Positions 48,460 to 57,500 of a DNA stretch of 64,000 nucleotides are shown here, piece after piece. Each line of letters starts with the position of its first letter. Position 1 is the first letter of the stretch. Source of the stretch: Xenophilus sp. AP218F (GTDB lineage Bacteria; Pseudomonadota; Gammaproteobacteria; Burkholderiales; Chromobacteriaceae). The stretch is from the NCBI GenBank assembly GCA_002213445.1, contig NJIE01000010.1, positions 38,984 through 102,983 on the forward strand. The letters are read 5' to 3'. The notes beneath the pieces are model-generated. The model saw only the letters and a program-made list of their open reading frames with translations. It was not told the origin of the DNA and did no database searches. The translations under genes and the position numbers were made by a program.

Positions 48460-50895
48460 CTAGCTGTCCGCCTTATCCGGCAGGCAGCGGATTTCGCCGA
48501 TGTAGATCAGATCGCCGTCGCGGCGCTCCAGCTTTTGCCCAGCCTGGTATCGGCACCAGCTGCGTCCTTCCACCCGCACCTCCAGCTCCGGTTGGCGGGC
48601 GCTGACGTCCAAGCTGAAAAAACCGTCGGCGTCGCTGATCGTCCGCCCGGCGTGATTGATCACCGCCGCGCCGGACAGGGGCCGGCCAGCCGCGTCCTGC
48701 AGCCGGCCGGCCAGGGTGACGATCTGCCGCACTTCGACGGCGGCGTAGCCCACCCCGCCCTTGTTCAGGTGATAGGCGGTTTGCGCCGGGCTGATGTTGG
48801 CGGCCACGGACTCCTTCTCCTGGAAGTAGAAGCTGAGCTTGCCGGCGCGATACGGCGTCACCGGCAGCAGATTGCGTCCGCCGTGCAAGGCATAGCTGCC
48901 GCCGGCGGAGTCGTCGGCGTGCAAGACCACGCCGGGAACGTCGGAGGCCACGTCCACGATCACGCCGGTGTCGATCCCGGAGGCCAGACCTTCGGCGGAT
49001 ATCGCCACCGCCTGGCCGCTGAAGGCCAGCGTACTCTCCAGGTTTACCCCGCCGCTGAGTCCGCCGCCCTGGCTGGAACGGGACAGGTAGGCATCGCCCT
49101 GCGCCAGCGGATGCCGCCATTGCGCGTCGCCGCTGCCCCCCAGACCGTAGCGGTCGGCACTCAAACCCAGACTGTACTGCTGCAGCCAGGACGACTCCTG
49201 ACTTTGTCGCAGCGTGACGCTGGCGTAGCGATCGCGCGCTCCCTGGCCGCTGCTGCGGCTGCCTACGCTGGCGCTGACGCTACGGCCAGTACGAGCGAAG
49301 TCCAGGTTCAACGACAACTCCGCGCCGCGATTGCGCGCGCCCGCCACGCCGCCGTACGGCCGATCGAAAACGGATAGGCGCAGCGTGGCGTCGCTGCCCC
49401 ACAGCTTCTGGCGTCGGTTCAGCCCCAAGTCCAATCCCAGGCCGTTGCCGACGCCGCTGCTATTGGCGACCCGCGCCGTCAGGTTGTCATTCGCGCCCAA
49501 TTGCTGCTGCCAGGTCACCGCCGCCGAACGCACTGGCTGCGTGCTGCCGTCGGCCAGCGTCTGCTGTCCCTGGCTCAGGCTGACCAGCACGCTACCGCTG
49601 TGATAGGCACCGTGCAATTGGACGTCGGCGCCGTTGCCGGCGAGGCTGCTGTGAAACCAGTTGCCACTCAACTTCAGATCGCGGCTGAAATCCACGGCCG
49701 CCGAAGCGCCTACGCCATTCCGATCGCCGCTGCGCTGAGCATTCAAACCGGTCACCACCTGCGGATGCAACAAGTAGTTGACGCTGCCGCCCAGCACCAA
49801 CTGGCCATCGCCCGGCGCGTCCAGATTGTCCAGCAGATTCCTTTGCCGGCCGGCAAAAACGTTGTAGCGCAGGCGTTGCTCCGGATCGCCCCAACTGGGC
49901 GGCTTGTACACCCATTCAGTCTGCGTGCTTTGCACGACACCGTCCCGCATCACCCTGACTTCCACCTGGTAAACCCCTTCCGGCAGCGTGCGAGTATTTA
50001 CCAGTTGCAAGCCCGATGCCACCGCCTGGCTATGCAGCAGCACGCCATTGCGCAACACCTCGACCATGCCGTCGCGGTTGGCGGTGACGTAAATCGGATA
50101 GCTGCTGGCGTAATCCCTGCTGGCGCTAAGGGTGTCGGAACTGCCGGCCATCATGCCCAGCGTCATGCCGTCCATCCCGTCCAGCGCGCGTGGCAGCAAC
50201 ACCATCTGCTGGCTGTCGGGCGAAAAATATCCCAGCCGCAGGAAATGGCCGGCGTATTCCCGCTGGCCGTACAGCTGGGTTAAGGAATGCTGCCAACCGT
50301 CCTCCTCACCGCCGTTCTTGCTGACCAGCAAGCCGCTGCTGCCGGTCCAGTTGCCCACGCTGCCACTCATGTCCAGCGCATAGCGCCCGCCACTGGCTCC
50401 CCCTGCCCCGCCCGCCAGATTCAACTGGCTGCGGGCGATCAGGCCCTGGCTGCCACCATCGGGCTGTCGCAAGAAGCGGGCAGACTGGCGGCCGGTCTCG
50501 GCATGGCGGCTCAGCAGATACAGGGTGGCATTTTCGACGCTGTAGTGCATGCTGAGCAGGCCGTCCGGGCAATTCTCCCGACATTCGCCCAAGGGCTTAG
50601 GTTCGGCCAGATACGCCTGCCAGACGCCCTGCGCCAGGGTATCCGCTCCCGGGCCTAGGTCGCTGAACTGCAGCAACTGCACGCTGCCGTCGCGCCCCAG
50701 TGCCAACAGGGCGTCACCCAGGAATACGCCGTTCAGCTCGACCCGACTGGCCTGCGGGCTGTTGAATAGCCGGTCGGCGAACTCGGCAGGGATATCCTCT
50801 GCCTGGCTCTGCAGGGACAGCGTCGTCATCGGGTTTCCCGCCGCCGCCGCGCCGCACAGCAGCAAGCAGCCTATCAACAAGAGTTTGATATGCAT
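48460..50895 (-). CDS. CfaC/CblC-family outer-membrane fimbrial usher
   Basis: An 811-residue usher of the alternate (alpha, class 5/CS1) chaperone-usher type. The signal peptide ends near GAAAAG. Features include YPIYVTANRDGMVEVLRNGVLL in part, LPEGVYQVEVRVMRDG for the plug/N-domain side, a long beta-barrel region, and a C-terminal carboxypeptidase-like domain (RLQDAAGRPLSGAAVIN) ending in CRYQAG and RCLPD cysteines. The start at 50895 gives a normal signal peptide; the frame upstream of it does not. It lies 151 bp after the pilin gene, with a hairpin in between. Confidence 0.9.
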   Translation of the reverse strand: MHIKLLLIGCLLLCGAAAAGNPMTTLSLQSQAEDIPAEFADRLFNSPQASRVELNGVFLGDALLALGRDGSVQLLQFSDLGPGADTLAQGVWQAYLAEPKPLGECRENCPDGLLSMHYSVENATLYLLSRHAETGRQSARFLRQPDGGSQGLIARSQLNLAGGAGGASGGRYALDMSGSVGNWTGSSGLLVSKNGGEEDGWQHSLTQLYGQREYAGHFLRLGYFSPDSQQMVLLPRALDGMDGMTLGMMAGSSDTLSASRDYASSYPIYVTANRDGMVEVLRNGVLLHSQAVASGLQLVNTRTLPEGVYQVEVRVMRDGVVQSTQTEWVYKPPSWGDPEQRLRYNVFAGRQRNLLDNLDAPGDGQLVLGGSVNYLLHPQVVTGLNAQRSGDRNGVGASAAVDFSRDLKLSGNWFHSSLAGNGADVQLHGAYHSGSVLVSLSQGQQTLADGSTQPVRSAAVTWQQQLGANDNLTARVANSSGVGNGLGLDLGLNRRQKLWGSDATLRLSVFDRPYGGVAGARNRGAELSLNLDFARTGRSVSASVGSRSSGQGARDRYASVTLRQSQESSWLQQYSLGLSADRYGLGGSGDAQWRHPLAQGDAYLSRSSQGGGLSGGVNLESTLAFSGQAVAISAEGLASGIDTGVIVDVASDVPGVVLHADDSAGGSYALHGGRNLLPVTPYRAGKLSFYFQEKESVAANISPAQTAYHLNKGGVGYAAVEVRQIVTLAGRLQDAAGRPLSGAAVINHAGRTISDADGFFSLDVSARQPELEVRVEGRSWCRYQAGQKLERRDGDLIYIGEIRCLPDKADS

Positions 50896-50988
50896 CGGTT
50901 CCGTTTGCGAAGAGCCGCCAGGCGAGCCTTTGCTGCTGCCTTGCGCCGACGGGCCCAATGAGCGCTGCCGGCGGCTCTCAAGACATTG

Positions 50989-51014
50989 AAAAGGGCACGC
51001 CGGATGGCGTGCCC
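50989..51014 (-). terminator. Hairpin attenuator between pilin and usher genes
   Basis: On the minus strand GGGCACGCC and GGCGTGCCC form a perfect 9-bp stem with a 4-nt loop followed by TTTT. It begins 33 bp past the pilin stop. Partial termination or 3'-end protection here would give more pilin than usher. Confidence 0.6.
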
Positions 51015-51046
51015 AAACCAGCGCAGGGGAGATCAAACCATGTGGT

Positions 51047-51541
51047 TTACTGCGCCGGCGGCGTCACGCTTTCAAACATCATGTTGACCACCGCGCTATA
51101 CTGCCCGGCCAGATAACCGCCGCTGGGTTTCACCGGCTCCAGCTCCAGCGTCACCCGCTTGCTGGCGGCGGCATTGGTAGCCGACATCACTTCGACCTTC
51201 TTATCCTTGCCCACATCCAGCTTCTTGTCGGCCACTTTCACGTTGAGCGCGATATTGTTCTGGCCGGTACTGCTGTAAAGGATGGCGGCTTCTTCCAGAT
51301 AGCCCTGGATCGCGCCCAGCGAGCTTTTCATTTCCAGCGTCTTGCGCAGCGGCTCCAGGCTCTGAGTACCCGGCTGCCAGTTCATGCTTTGCACCTGGCC
51401 GCCCCAACCGCCCACCGGGGTAACGTAAAAACTGTCCGAGGGAATGCGGGCTTCGACTGTCAGTTGCAGCGGCGTCTGTTCCGCCACTGCCGTCCCCCAG
51501 ACGGAGGCCAGCGCTATTGCCGCCAATATTTGCTTCATCAT
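51047..51541 (-). CDS. CfaB/CblA-family major fimbrial subunit
   Basis: A 164-residue secreted pilin. The signal peptide ends TAVA before EQTPLQLTVEARIPSDSFYV, where the conserved N-terminal donor strand of class 5 pilins lies. It has no cysteines in the mature part, unlike FimA-type pilins and like CfaB. The protein ends AGQYSAVVNMMFESV. Of three possible Met codons, the ATG at 51541 has the best spacing (6 nt) from GGAG. It lies 35 bp after the chaperone gene. Confidence 0.85.
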   Translation of the reverse strand: MMKQILAAIALASVWGTAVAEQTPLQLTVEARIPSDSFYVTPVGGWGGQVQSMNWQPGTQSLEPLRKTLEMKSSLGAIQGYLEEAAILYSSTGQNNIALNVKVADKKLDVGKDKKVEVMSATNAAASKRVTLELEPVKPSGGYLAGQYSAVVNMMFESVTPPAQ

Positions 51542-51576
51542 GTGCATCTCCAGTTTGCTCCAAGCCAAAATCGACA

Positions 51577-52308
51577 TCAGGGAAGGGATACAGGCTTGGT
51601 TCGCGTCCCCTCCACCAGCTCGAAGCGGTAACTGCGCTCAGGCTTGTCCTCCAGCCGCAGCTCGGCCTGCGGCAAAACATGGCGCTTGACCGCCTCCGAG
51701 CAGTCCCGCTTCGCATCGCACTGGTACAAGGCCTCCAGCGCGATAGTGCTATTGCCCCGGTTGCGAATGACGAAGGCGTCGCCTTCGCGCTCCAGCCGGG
51801 TGTCGTAATGCTCGGTTCGAGGCCGGACGATCAGGAAAGCGCCGTAGCCGGTCAGCACATTGACCCCAGCGTCCAGCGTCTGCTGATACTGGCGCGCCGC
51901 CTTGTCGTCGAGTCCGAATTCATCCTTCTTTTGCGGCAGGACCGGCACGAAGCGCACCCGGTAATAACGTTCGCGATCGCGCGGGCCGACGTAGAGCAGG
52001 CGTACGCTGCCGCCGGCACCAGCCGGCACGATCAGATGCGACGGGCTGGCGATCAACCCTTCCAGCTTTTCGCCGGCTTCCGCGCGCTTGCCGGCCACTT
52101 CCTGATGCTTGCCGTCCGCGCCGTACACCACCTCGTGTACGCTGACCCGAACGAAGGCCGTGCTGCTACCGCTGTTGTAAACCCGCTTAAGAATCGAGCC
52201 GCGGTCGTGGTCGATGTAGTTGTACAGCGCGCCTATGCTGATTACAGGCCCGGACAGCGCCGGCAAGGCTGAGCACCATGCCGCGAGCAGGAGGATCAAT
52301 CGTTGCAT
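51577..52308 (-). CDS. CfaA/CblB-family periplasmic fimbrial chaperone
   Basis: A 243-residue periplasmic chaperone with a signal peptide ending around ALPALSG. Two immunoglobulin-like domains are suggested by VISIGALYNYIDHDRGSILK and SVRLLYVGPRDRERYYRVRF in part, the latter corresponding to the subunit-binding edge strand. A conserved cysteine pair is seen in YQCDAKRDCSE. AGGAAGAGGGG precedes the ATG at 52308. It is specific to the alternate chaperone-usher class rather than PapD type. Confidence 0.87.
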   Translation of the reverse strand: MQRLILLLAAWCSALPALSGPVISIGALYNYIDHDRGSILKRVYNSGSSTAFVRVSVHEVVYGADGKHQEVAGKRAEAGEKLEGLIASPSHLIVPAGAGGSVRLLYVGPRDRERYYRVRFVPVLPQKKDEFGLDDKAARQYQQTLDAGVNVLTGYGAFLIVRPRTEHYDTRLEREGDAFVIRNRGNSTIALEALYQCDAKRDCSEAVKRHVLPQAELRLEDKPERSYRFELVEGTRTKPVSLP

Positions 52309-52328
52309 CCCCTCTTCCTTTCTTGAAC

Positions 52329-52610
52329 TCACACACCTGTTGCCTGGCAGCTGCAATTGAACACATAAGCCGTAATGGCCTGCAGCAGCCTGGATTTTTC
52401 GCCATCGCTAAGATGCACGACTGGAGGATCGCCGGGATGGTGGCGACCCAGCGCGCCCTGACACACCGCGTACCCACGGGAGATTTCCAGGTAAAAACGA
52501 CGCCTTTGGGTTTGTTTCAGATAATCGCCGAACAGCTTCCGCAGACGCCGCAACTGACTGACGCCCAATTGACCGTTCAGATACAGTTGCTCGGGATTGA
52601 TGATCGCCAT
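52329..52610 (-). CDS. Unrecognised 93-residue protein in the fimbrial operon
   Basis: A small protein whose ATG lies 3 nt after the EAL-regulator stop and whose stop lies 20 nt before the chaperone start, so it is embedded in the operon. It has no signal peptide or membrane span. It is basic in the middle (SQLRRLRKLF, KQTQRRRFYLE) and has two cysteines near the C-terminus (NCSCQATG). I do not recognise a family. The basic N-terminal helix-like half and position between regulator and structural genes would suit a small regulatory or adaptor protein, but this is speculation. Confidence 0.6.
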   Translation of the reverse strand: MAIINPEQLYLNGQLGVSQLRRLRKLFGDYLKQTQRRRFYLEISRGYAVCQGALGRHHPGDPPVVHLSDGEKSRLLQAITAYVFNCSCQATGV

Positions 52611-52613
52611 CGC

Positions 52614-53786
52614 TCAGAACCTGACGCCAAAATCTGCCGCGCTCATCGGCCGGGCCAGGAAGTAGCCCTGGCCGGTGGCGACTCCAAGCTGCCTGGCGAT
52701 ATCCAGGTCCAGCTCGCTCTCTATGCCTTCCAGCACCACATCGCTCAACGCCAAACTGCGGGCCAAACCCACCGCCGCAGCCAATACCGTCAGGCCGTCG
52801 TTGCCGCGGTTGGCCGCGCGCAACAGGCCCTGGTCCAGCTTGAGCTGGGTGAGCGGCATCTGGCTGAGCAGCTGCAGGTTAGCGTAGCCGCTGCCGAAGT
52901 CGTCCAAGGCCAGTTGGAAGCCGTGCAAGCGCAGGCTGGCCATATTGCCCAGCGCCAGCCCCAGCTCCGTGAGCGCCTCTGATTCGGTGACCTCGACGAT
53001 GATGTCGGCCGGATCGAGGCGTCGCCGGGCGGTTTCCGCTACCAGAAAGGCGGTGCACTCCTTTTGTTTCAACAGCTGCCAGCCCAGATTGAAAGCCAGC
53101 GAAATGCGCCGCCCCTGCGAACGCCAATGCCGCAAATCGCCCAAACCCTGACTCAACAGCTGCTGCGTCAATTGCCACAGAGCCTCGGGATCGGCGAACA
53201 GGCGCTGGAAAGCACTGGGAGCCAGCAAGCCATATTGCGGATGCCGGCAGCGTGCCAACAACTCAACCCCGACGCAGCCAACATTTTCCAGATGGAATTT
53301 CGGCTGGTAGTAGGGCTCAAACCGCCGCTCACGCAGACAGCGCCGGATTTCGTCCAGGCCCAGATCCACGCCGCCAGGCAGCGGCAGAGACAAAGCCTCG
53401 ACCACTGCCTCAGAAGTCAATACCTGTCGCAATGCCTCCCGCGACACCGGTTTTTGCAGGGAGCCCAGCACCTTCCAGCGCGACGCCTGCGCCGCCGCTT
53501 CCGCCGCTTGCATGATTCGACTGTCAAACGAACTCATAAAAACTAGCGCCGATGGTTTGGCACCGCACTCTCCCAATGCTCTGGCAAATGCTATGCCATC
53601 CATATTCGGCATCTGCAAATCGCAAATCACGACGTCAAATGGGCTGCTCTCATTTTGACGAATCACATCCAATGCGCCACTAGCGCATCCGGCCTCTTCC
53701 ACTTCTTGAAAACCGATCTGCCGCAAAAGATCGCTGATTAAAAACCGCTGCGCGGCGTGATCATCCACTATCAAAAACTTTGTCAT
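52614..53786 (-). CDS. RocR-like response regulator with EAL c-di-GMP phosphodiesterase domain
   Basis: A 390-residue protein with a receiver (residues 1-125; D9/D10 acidic pair region, phospho-acceptor D56 in VVICDLQMP) and an EAL domain (about 145-388). Catalytic positions look intact: the EAL Glu appears as ELLARCRHP, Asn in FNLG, Glu in VEVTESEA, the Asp pair in LDDFGSGYANL, Lys in QLKLDQG, Glu in EGIE and Gln in GQGYFLARP. The receiver-EAL order is that of RocR, which antagonises fimbrial activation. It heads the fimbrial operon and is divergent from the RocA-like regulator. Confidence 0.9.
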   Translation of the reverse strand: MTKFLIVDDHAAQRFLISDLLRQIGFQEVEEAGCASGALDVIRQNESSPFDVVICDLQMPNMDGIAFARALGECGAKPSALVFMSSFDSRIMQAAEAAAQASRWKVLGSLQKPVSREALRQVLTSEAVVEALSLPLPGGVDLGLDEIRRCLRERRFEPYYQPKFHLENVGCVGVELLARCRHPQYGLLAPSAFQRLFADPEALWQLTQQLLSQGLGDLRHWRSQGRRISLAFNLGWQLLKQKECTAFLVAETARRRLDPADIIVEVTESEALTELGLALGNMASLRLHGFQLALDDFGSGYANLQLLSQMPLTQLKLDQGLLRAANRGNDGLTVLAAAVGLARSLALSDVVLEGIESELDLDIARQLGVATGQGYFLARPMSAADFGVRF

Positions 53787-53860
53787 GCAACCACCTTCTT
53801 TACATCTCTATCGTACTAGGTCGATTTGCATAAAAATATCAGACGATTCTTTAGTTTTTG

Positions 53861-53874
53861 TAGGAATTTTCCTA
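53861..53874. promoter_or_regulatory. Palindrome TAGGAATTTTCCTA in the divergent promoter region
   Basis: A perfect 14-bp palindrome about midway in the 148-bp region between the EAL-regulator and LuxR-type regulator genes. It matches the RcsAB box (TAAGAATATTCCTA) at 12 of 14 positions and contains the TTTCCTA word described for BvgA. It is a strong candidate binding site for the NarL/FixJ-type regulator encoded next door. Confidence 0.55.
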
Positions 53875-53934
53875 TGATGGACATTGTCGTACCGGCATTG
53901 ATATCATCTAGGCGAAATACGCATCAGGATTATC

Positions 53935-54561
53935 ATGAAATCAATTGTAATAATCGACGACCACCCCGCCATGCGCATGGCCATTCGAGCACTATTGGAA
54001 AAAGACCATGAATTCAGAGTGGAACATGAAGCTGGAAGCGGCTTGGAAGGATTATCTTTCTTAAAAAAGAAACTAGTCGATCTAGTTATTTTAGATCTAG
54101 AATTGCCGGACATGGATGGCTTTGAGGTATTAAAAAGAATAAAGCGTGACAAGTTGCAGAGTAAGATTTTATTTCTCTCTGCAAAAAATGAAGATGTTTA
54201 TGCTGCTCGCGCGATGAAAGGCGGAGCACATGGCTACATCAGTAAGGATAAAGACCTAGCAGATATTGTCCAAGCTGTAGAGCTAGTACTGTCTGGATAT
54301 TCATTCTTTCCCCAATCCGCTATGCATAGTCTCTACCTTGAGGCCCATCCTTCAGAGAATAGTGCCTTCGCCAGCTTGTCCAACCGTGAATTGATGATCG
54401 CGCGGTTATTGGCCCAGGGCCTGTCAAATCTCGATATTGCCCGTCAATTGGCGATCAGCAACAAGACGGTCAGCACCTATAAGGCCAGGATATTCCAGAA
54501 ACTCAACGTGCGCTCGCTAGTCGAGCTGGCGCAACAGGTCCGAGAGCATGCGGCGGGCTAG
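53935..54561 (+). CDS. RocA/BvgA/EvgA-type LuxR-family response regulator
   Basis: A 208-residue two-domain regulator. The receiver (residues 1-120) has D8/D9, phospho-acceptor D54 in VILDLELP, and K104. The C-terminal NarL/FixJ HTH (about 147-205) contains LSNRELMIARLLAQGLSNLD and KTVSTYKARIFQKL. The gene is visibly richer in A/T than the surrounding DNA and uses AT-ending codons in its first half, a sign of acquisition. AGGATTATC precedes the ATG, and its last 14 bp overlap the kinase gene. Confidence 0.92.
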   Translation: MKSIVIIDDHPAMRMAIRALLEKDHEFRVEHEAGSGLEGLSFLKKKLVDLVILDLELPDMDGFEVLKRIKRDKLQSKILFLSAKNEDVYAARAMKGGAHGYISKDKDLADIVQAVELVLSGYSFFPQSAMHSLYLEAHPSENSAFASLSNRELMIARLLAQGLSNLDIARQLAISNKTVSTYKARIFQKLNVRSLVELAQQVREHAAG

Positions 54562-57500
54562 CCTCGCGGCGCTGGGGCTGTTGCTGGCCTTGCTCGCAGG
54601 TCCCGCCAGAACCGAAACAGAAACGGCACCCTTGCTGCTGCATCTACACGGTGCCGAAGTCGATGACAATCTGGAACGCCGTCGCCCGCTGCTACGAGTG
54701 GGCATGGTGCTGGACGAGTACATTCCCTACTACGTGCGCCGCGACAGCCGCCAGTTGGAAGGGGTTACTGCCGATTATTTGACGCTGATAGGTCACCGCC
54801 TGCGCCAGCACGTCGAGGCGGTGGCCTTTCGACGCAAGCCAGAAGCCCTGCAGGCCTTGCGCGCTGGAGACATCGACCTGCTGGCCGGCAACATGAGTGA
54901 CCTTGCTCCCGGACTGGTTGCCAGCCGCAGTTACTTCCCTAACCGCATCGTCGAAGTCAAACGCATCGAGGATGCAGACACTGCCCGGCCACGCGTCGCT
55001 ATCGGTCAGCACAACGCATGGGCCGACGCCATCCCTCGCTTGTATCCAGGTAGCACGCTGCAATATTACGAAAACGGCTTACAAGCCTTGCAAGCTGTGG
55101 CCTTCGGCCAAGCGGACCTCTACATCGGCAATCCTACCGAGGCCAACTTCCTGATCAACCAGTTATCGCTGGAAAATCTGGAAATCGCCAACTATTCGTT
55201 ATTAGAAGACGATCCCTTCGTTTTCCTGCTCCGCAGAGACAATTCGCAACTTCTAGCTGCGTTGAATCAGTCCCTTTCCTCTTTGCCCAATCGGGTAGAT
55301 CTCGAAATCCAAAAGCGTTGGCAGGGTGGGCCCGAGCATTACAATATTCGCCGCCAGATTAAAATGTCAGCAAGCGAGATGGCATGGATACGCGCCAATC
55401 CGGTAGTACGCTATGCAGTCCCATCCGATTTGTATCCCTTGGCTTTCAAGACCAGCAAGGATGCCCGGCCGGAAGGAATGGCCATTGATCTGCTACGCAA
55501 AATTGCTCGCCTTACTGGACTGCACTTCATCGAAGCAACACAGAGCGGAAACCTTCAGCAAATAGATTTCTCCAAGCGTGAGGTCGATATCGTTCCCAAC
55601 CTGGCCGTCACCGATAGTCGCCGCCAGATCATGTTGCTCTCCACCCCTTACGTACAATCGTTATGGGGCATCATTACTCGCCGCGATGAAAGCGGCATTC
55701 ATTCACTAGCCGACTTGGCCTACAAGAAAGTGGCCATTATCCGTAACTCTGCGGCTAGGGACGTCATCGCCGATACCGCAGTACGCCAACACATCCAGTT
55801 CGTAGAGGCGCCGGACATGCTCAGCACCTTCCGGCTGCTCGCCCAGCACAAGGTGGACGCCAACATCAACAGTCTGCTGGTAGCTAATGCCATCGTACGC
55901 AACGGAGGGTTAGGCCAGTTCAAGGTCATCGGTACCGCGAGCCAAACTCCGTTGGGCATCGCCGTCGCCACCAATCGCAGCTTGCCCATTCTGGCTGAGA
56001 TCATCAACAAGGCCATCCTGGCGATTCCGCAGGAAGAACTGGACCAATTGCGTGTTGAATGGGTAAACAGCAAGACCAGCGCCATGCATATCGGTTTAAA
56101 TCGTCTCAACGACCGTAACTATGAGATGCTGATTCGAATACTGGCGACTAGCCTATTGTTGCTGCTGCTGCTGGTGGCCTATCGCGCGCGCCGCAACTGG
56201 CTGCAGCAACGCATGCTGCGCGAACGTCTGGACACGCTGGGACGGCTGGTGGACCAACTCCCTTTCGCCCTGTTCATCAAGCTGCCCGGCAGCGGGGTTG
56301 AGCTATCCAATCCGCCGTATCGCGAGCTGCACGCCAAGGTAGGCAATGACGCGCTGCACGCGCTGCAAACCGAATTGGTCGGCCGCGTTCGCCGCGACAA
56401 TGCCGCCACGCGGATGGAAGGCCAGATCGCCAACGCCGAGGGTCCTCAAGACCTGCTGCTGTGGGCCAAGCCCTTCGCCACCGTCACCCAGGATCAAGGC
56501 GCGGTGCTGGGCGGCTGGTTCGACATCAGCCCGCTCAAGCGCAGCGAACGCGCGCTGGAGCAAGCCAAGAACGACGCGGAAAGCGCCAATCGCGCCAAGA
56601 CCACCTTTCTGGCCATCATCAGCCACGAAATCCGCACGCCGATGAACGCCATCCTGGGCTTGCTGGAACTGGAGCTGAAAAAAGCGCCCAACGACAATCT
56701 GTGCGCCAGTTTCCAGGCGGCCGCCAGCCTGCTGCATCTGCTGGACGGCATTCTGGATCAGGCCAAGATCGAGGCCGGCCAGCTGAGCATCGCGCCGCAC
56801 CCGGCCCAGCCCTGGCGCATGCTGGCCAGTCTCGCGGCGATCTACGGCCCCATCGCCAAGGAAAACGGGCTGGAGCTGCAACTGCGCACCGACCCGGACC
56901 TGCCGCGCTGCCTGTTCATGGACGAAAAGCGCGTCGGCCAGATACTGGGCAATATGCTCGGCAACGCCGTCAAGTTCACCGAACGCGGCTACGTGCGCAT
57001 CGATTGCGTCTGGCAGCCGCAGGCCGACGACGCCGGCGTGCTGCGCGTGGAGGTGAGCGACAGCGGCCGCGGCATTTCCGAAGAGGCGCAAGCGCATATC
57101 TTCGACGCCTATGCCCAGGAGCAACCCGCGGGAAAGGCCGGCACCGGCCTTGGATTATGGATTTGCGCCAACCTGATCCGGCAGATGGACGGCGAAATCA
57201 GCCTGTCCAGCCGGCTGGGCGAAGGCACTTGCGTTCGCGTCGCCATTCCCGCCCTGCTCTGCAGCGAAGCCGCCGGCGAACCGCCGCCGCCGGCGCTGCC
57301 CTGGATAGACCCGGCGCTCAGCGTGCTGGTGGTGGACGACCATCCGGCCAACCGCCTGCTGCTGGAACAGCAACTGCGCTTCATCGGCCTGGACAACGTC
57401 CTCTGTCTGGCCAGCGCGGAAGAAGCGCTGGCGCTCTTGGAGCGCGAACGCCGCGATGTGGTGATCAGCGACTGCTTCATGCCCGGCCTCGACGGTTTCG

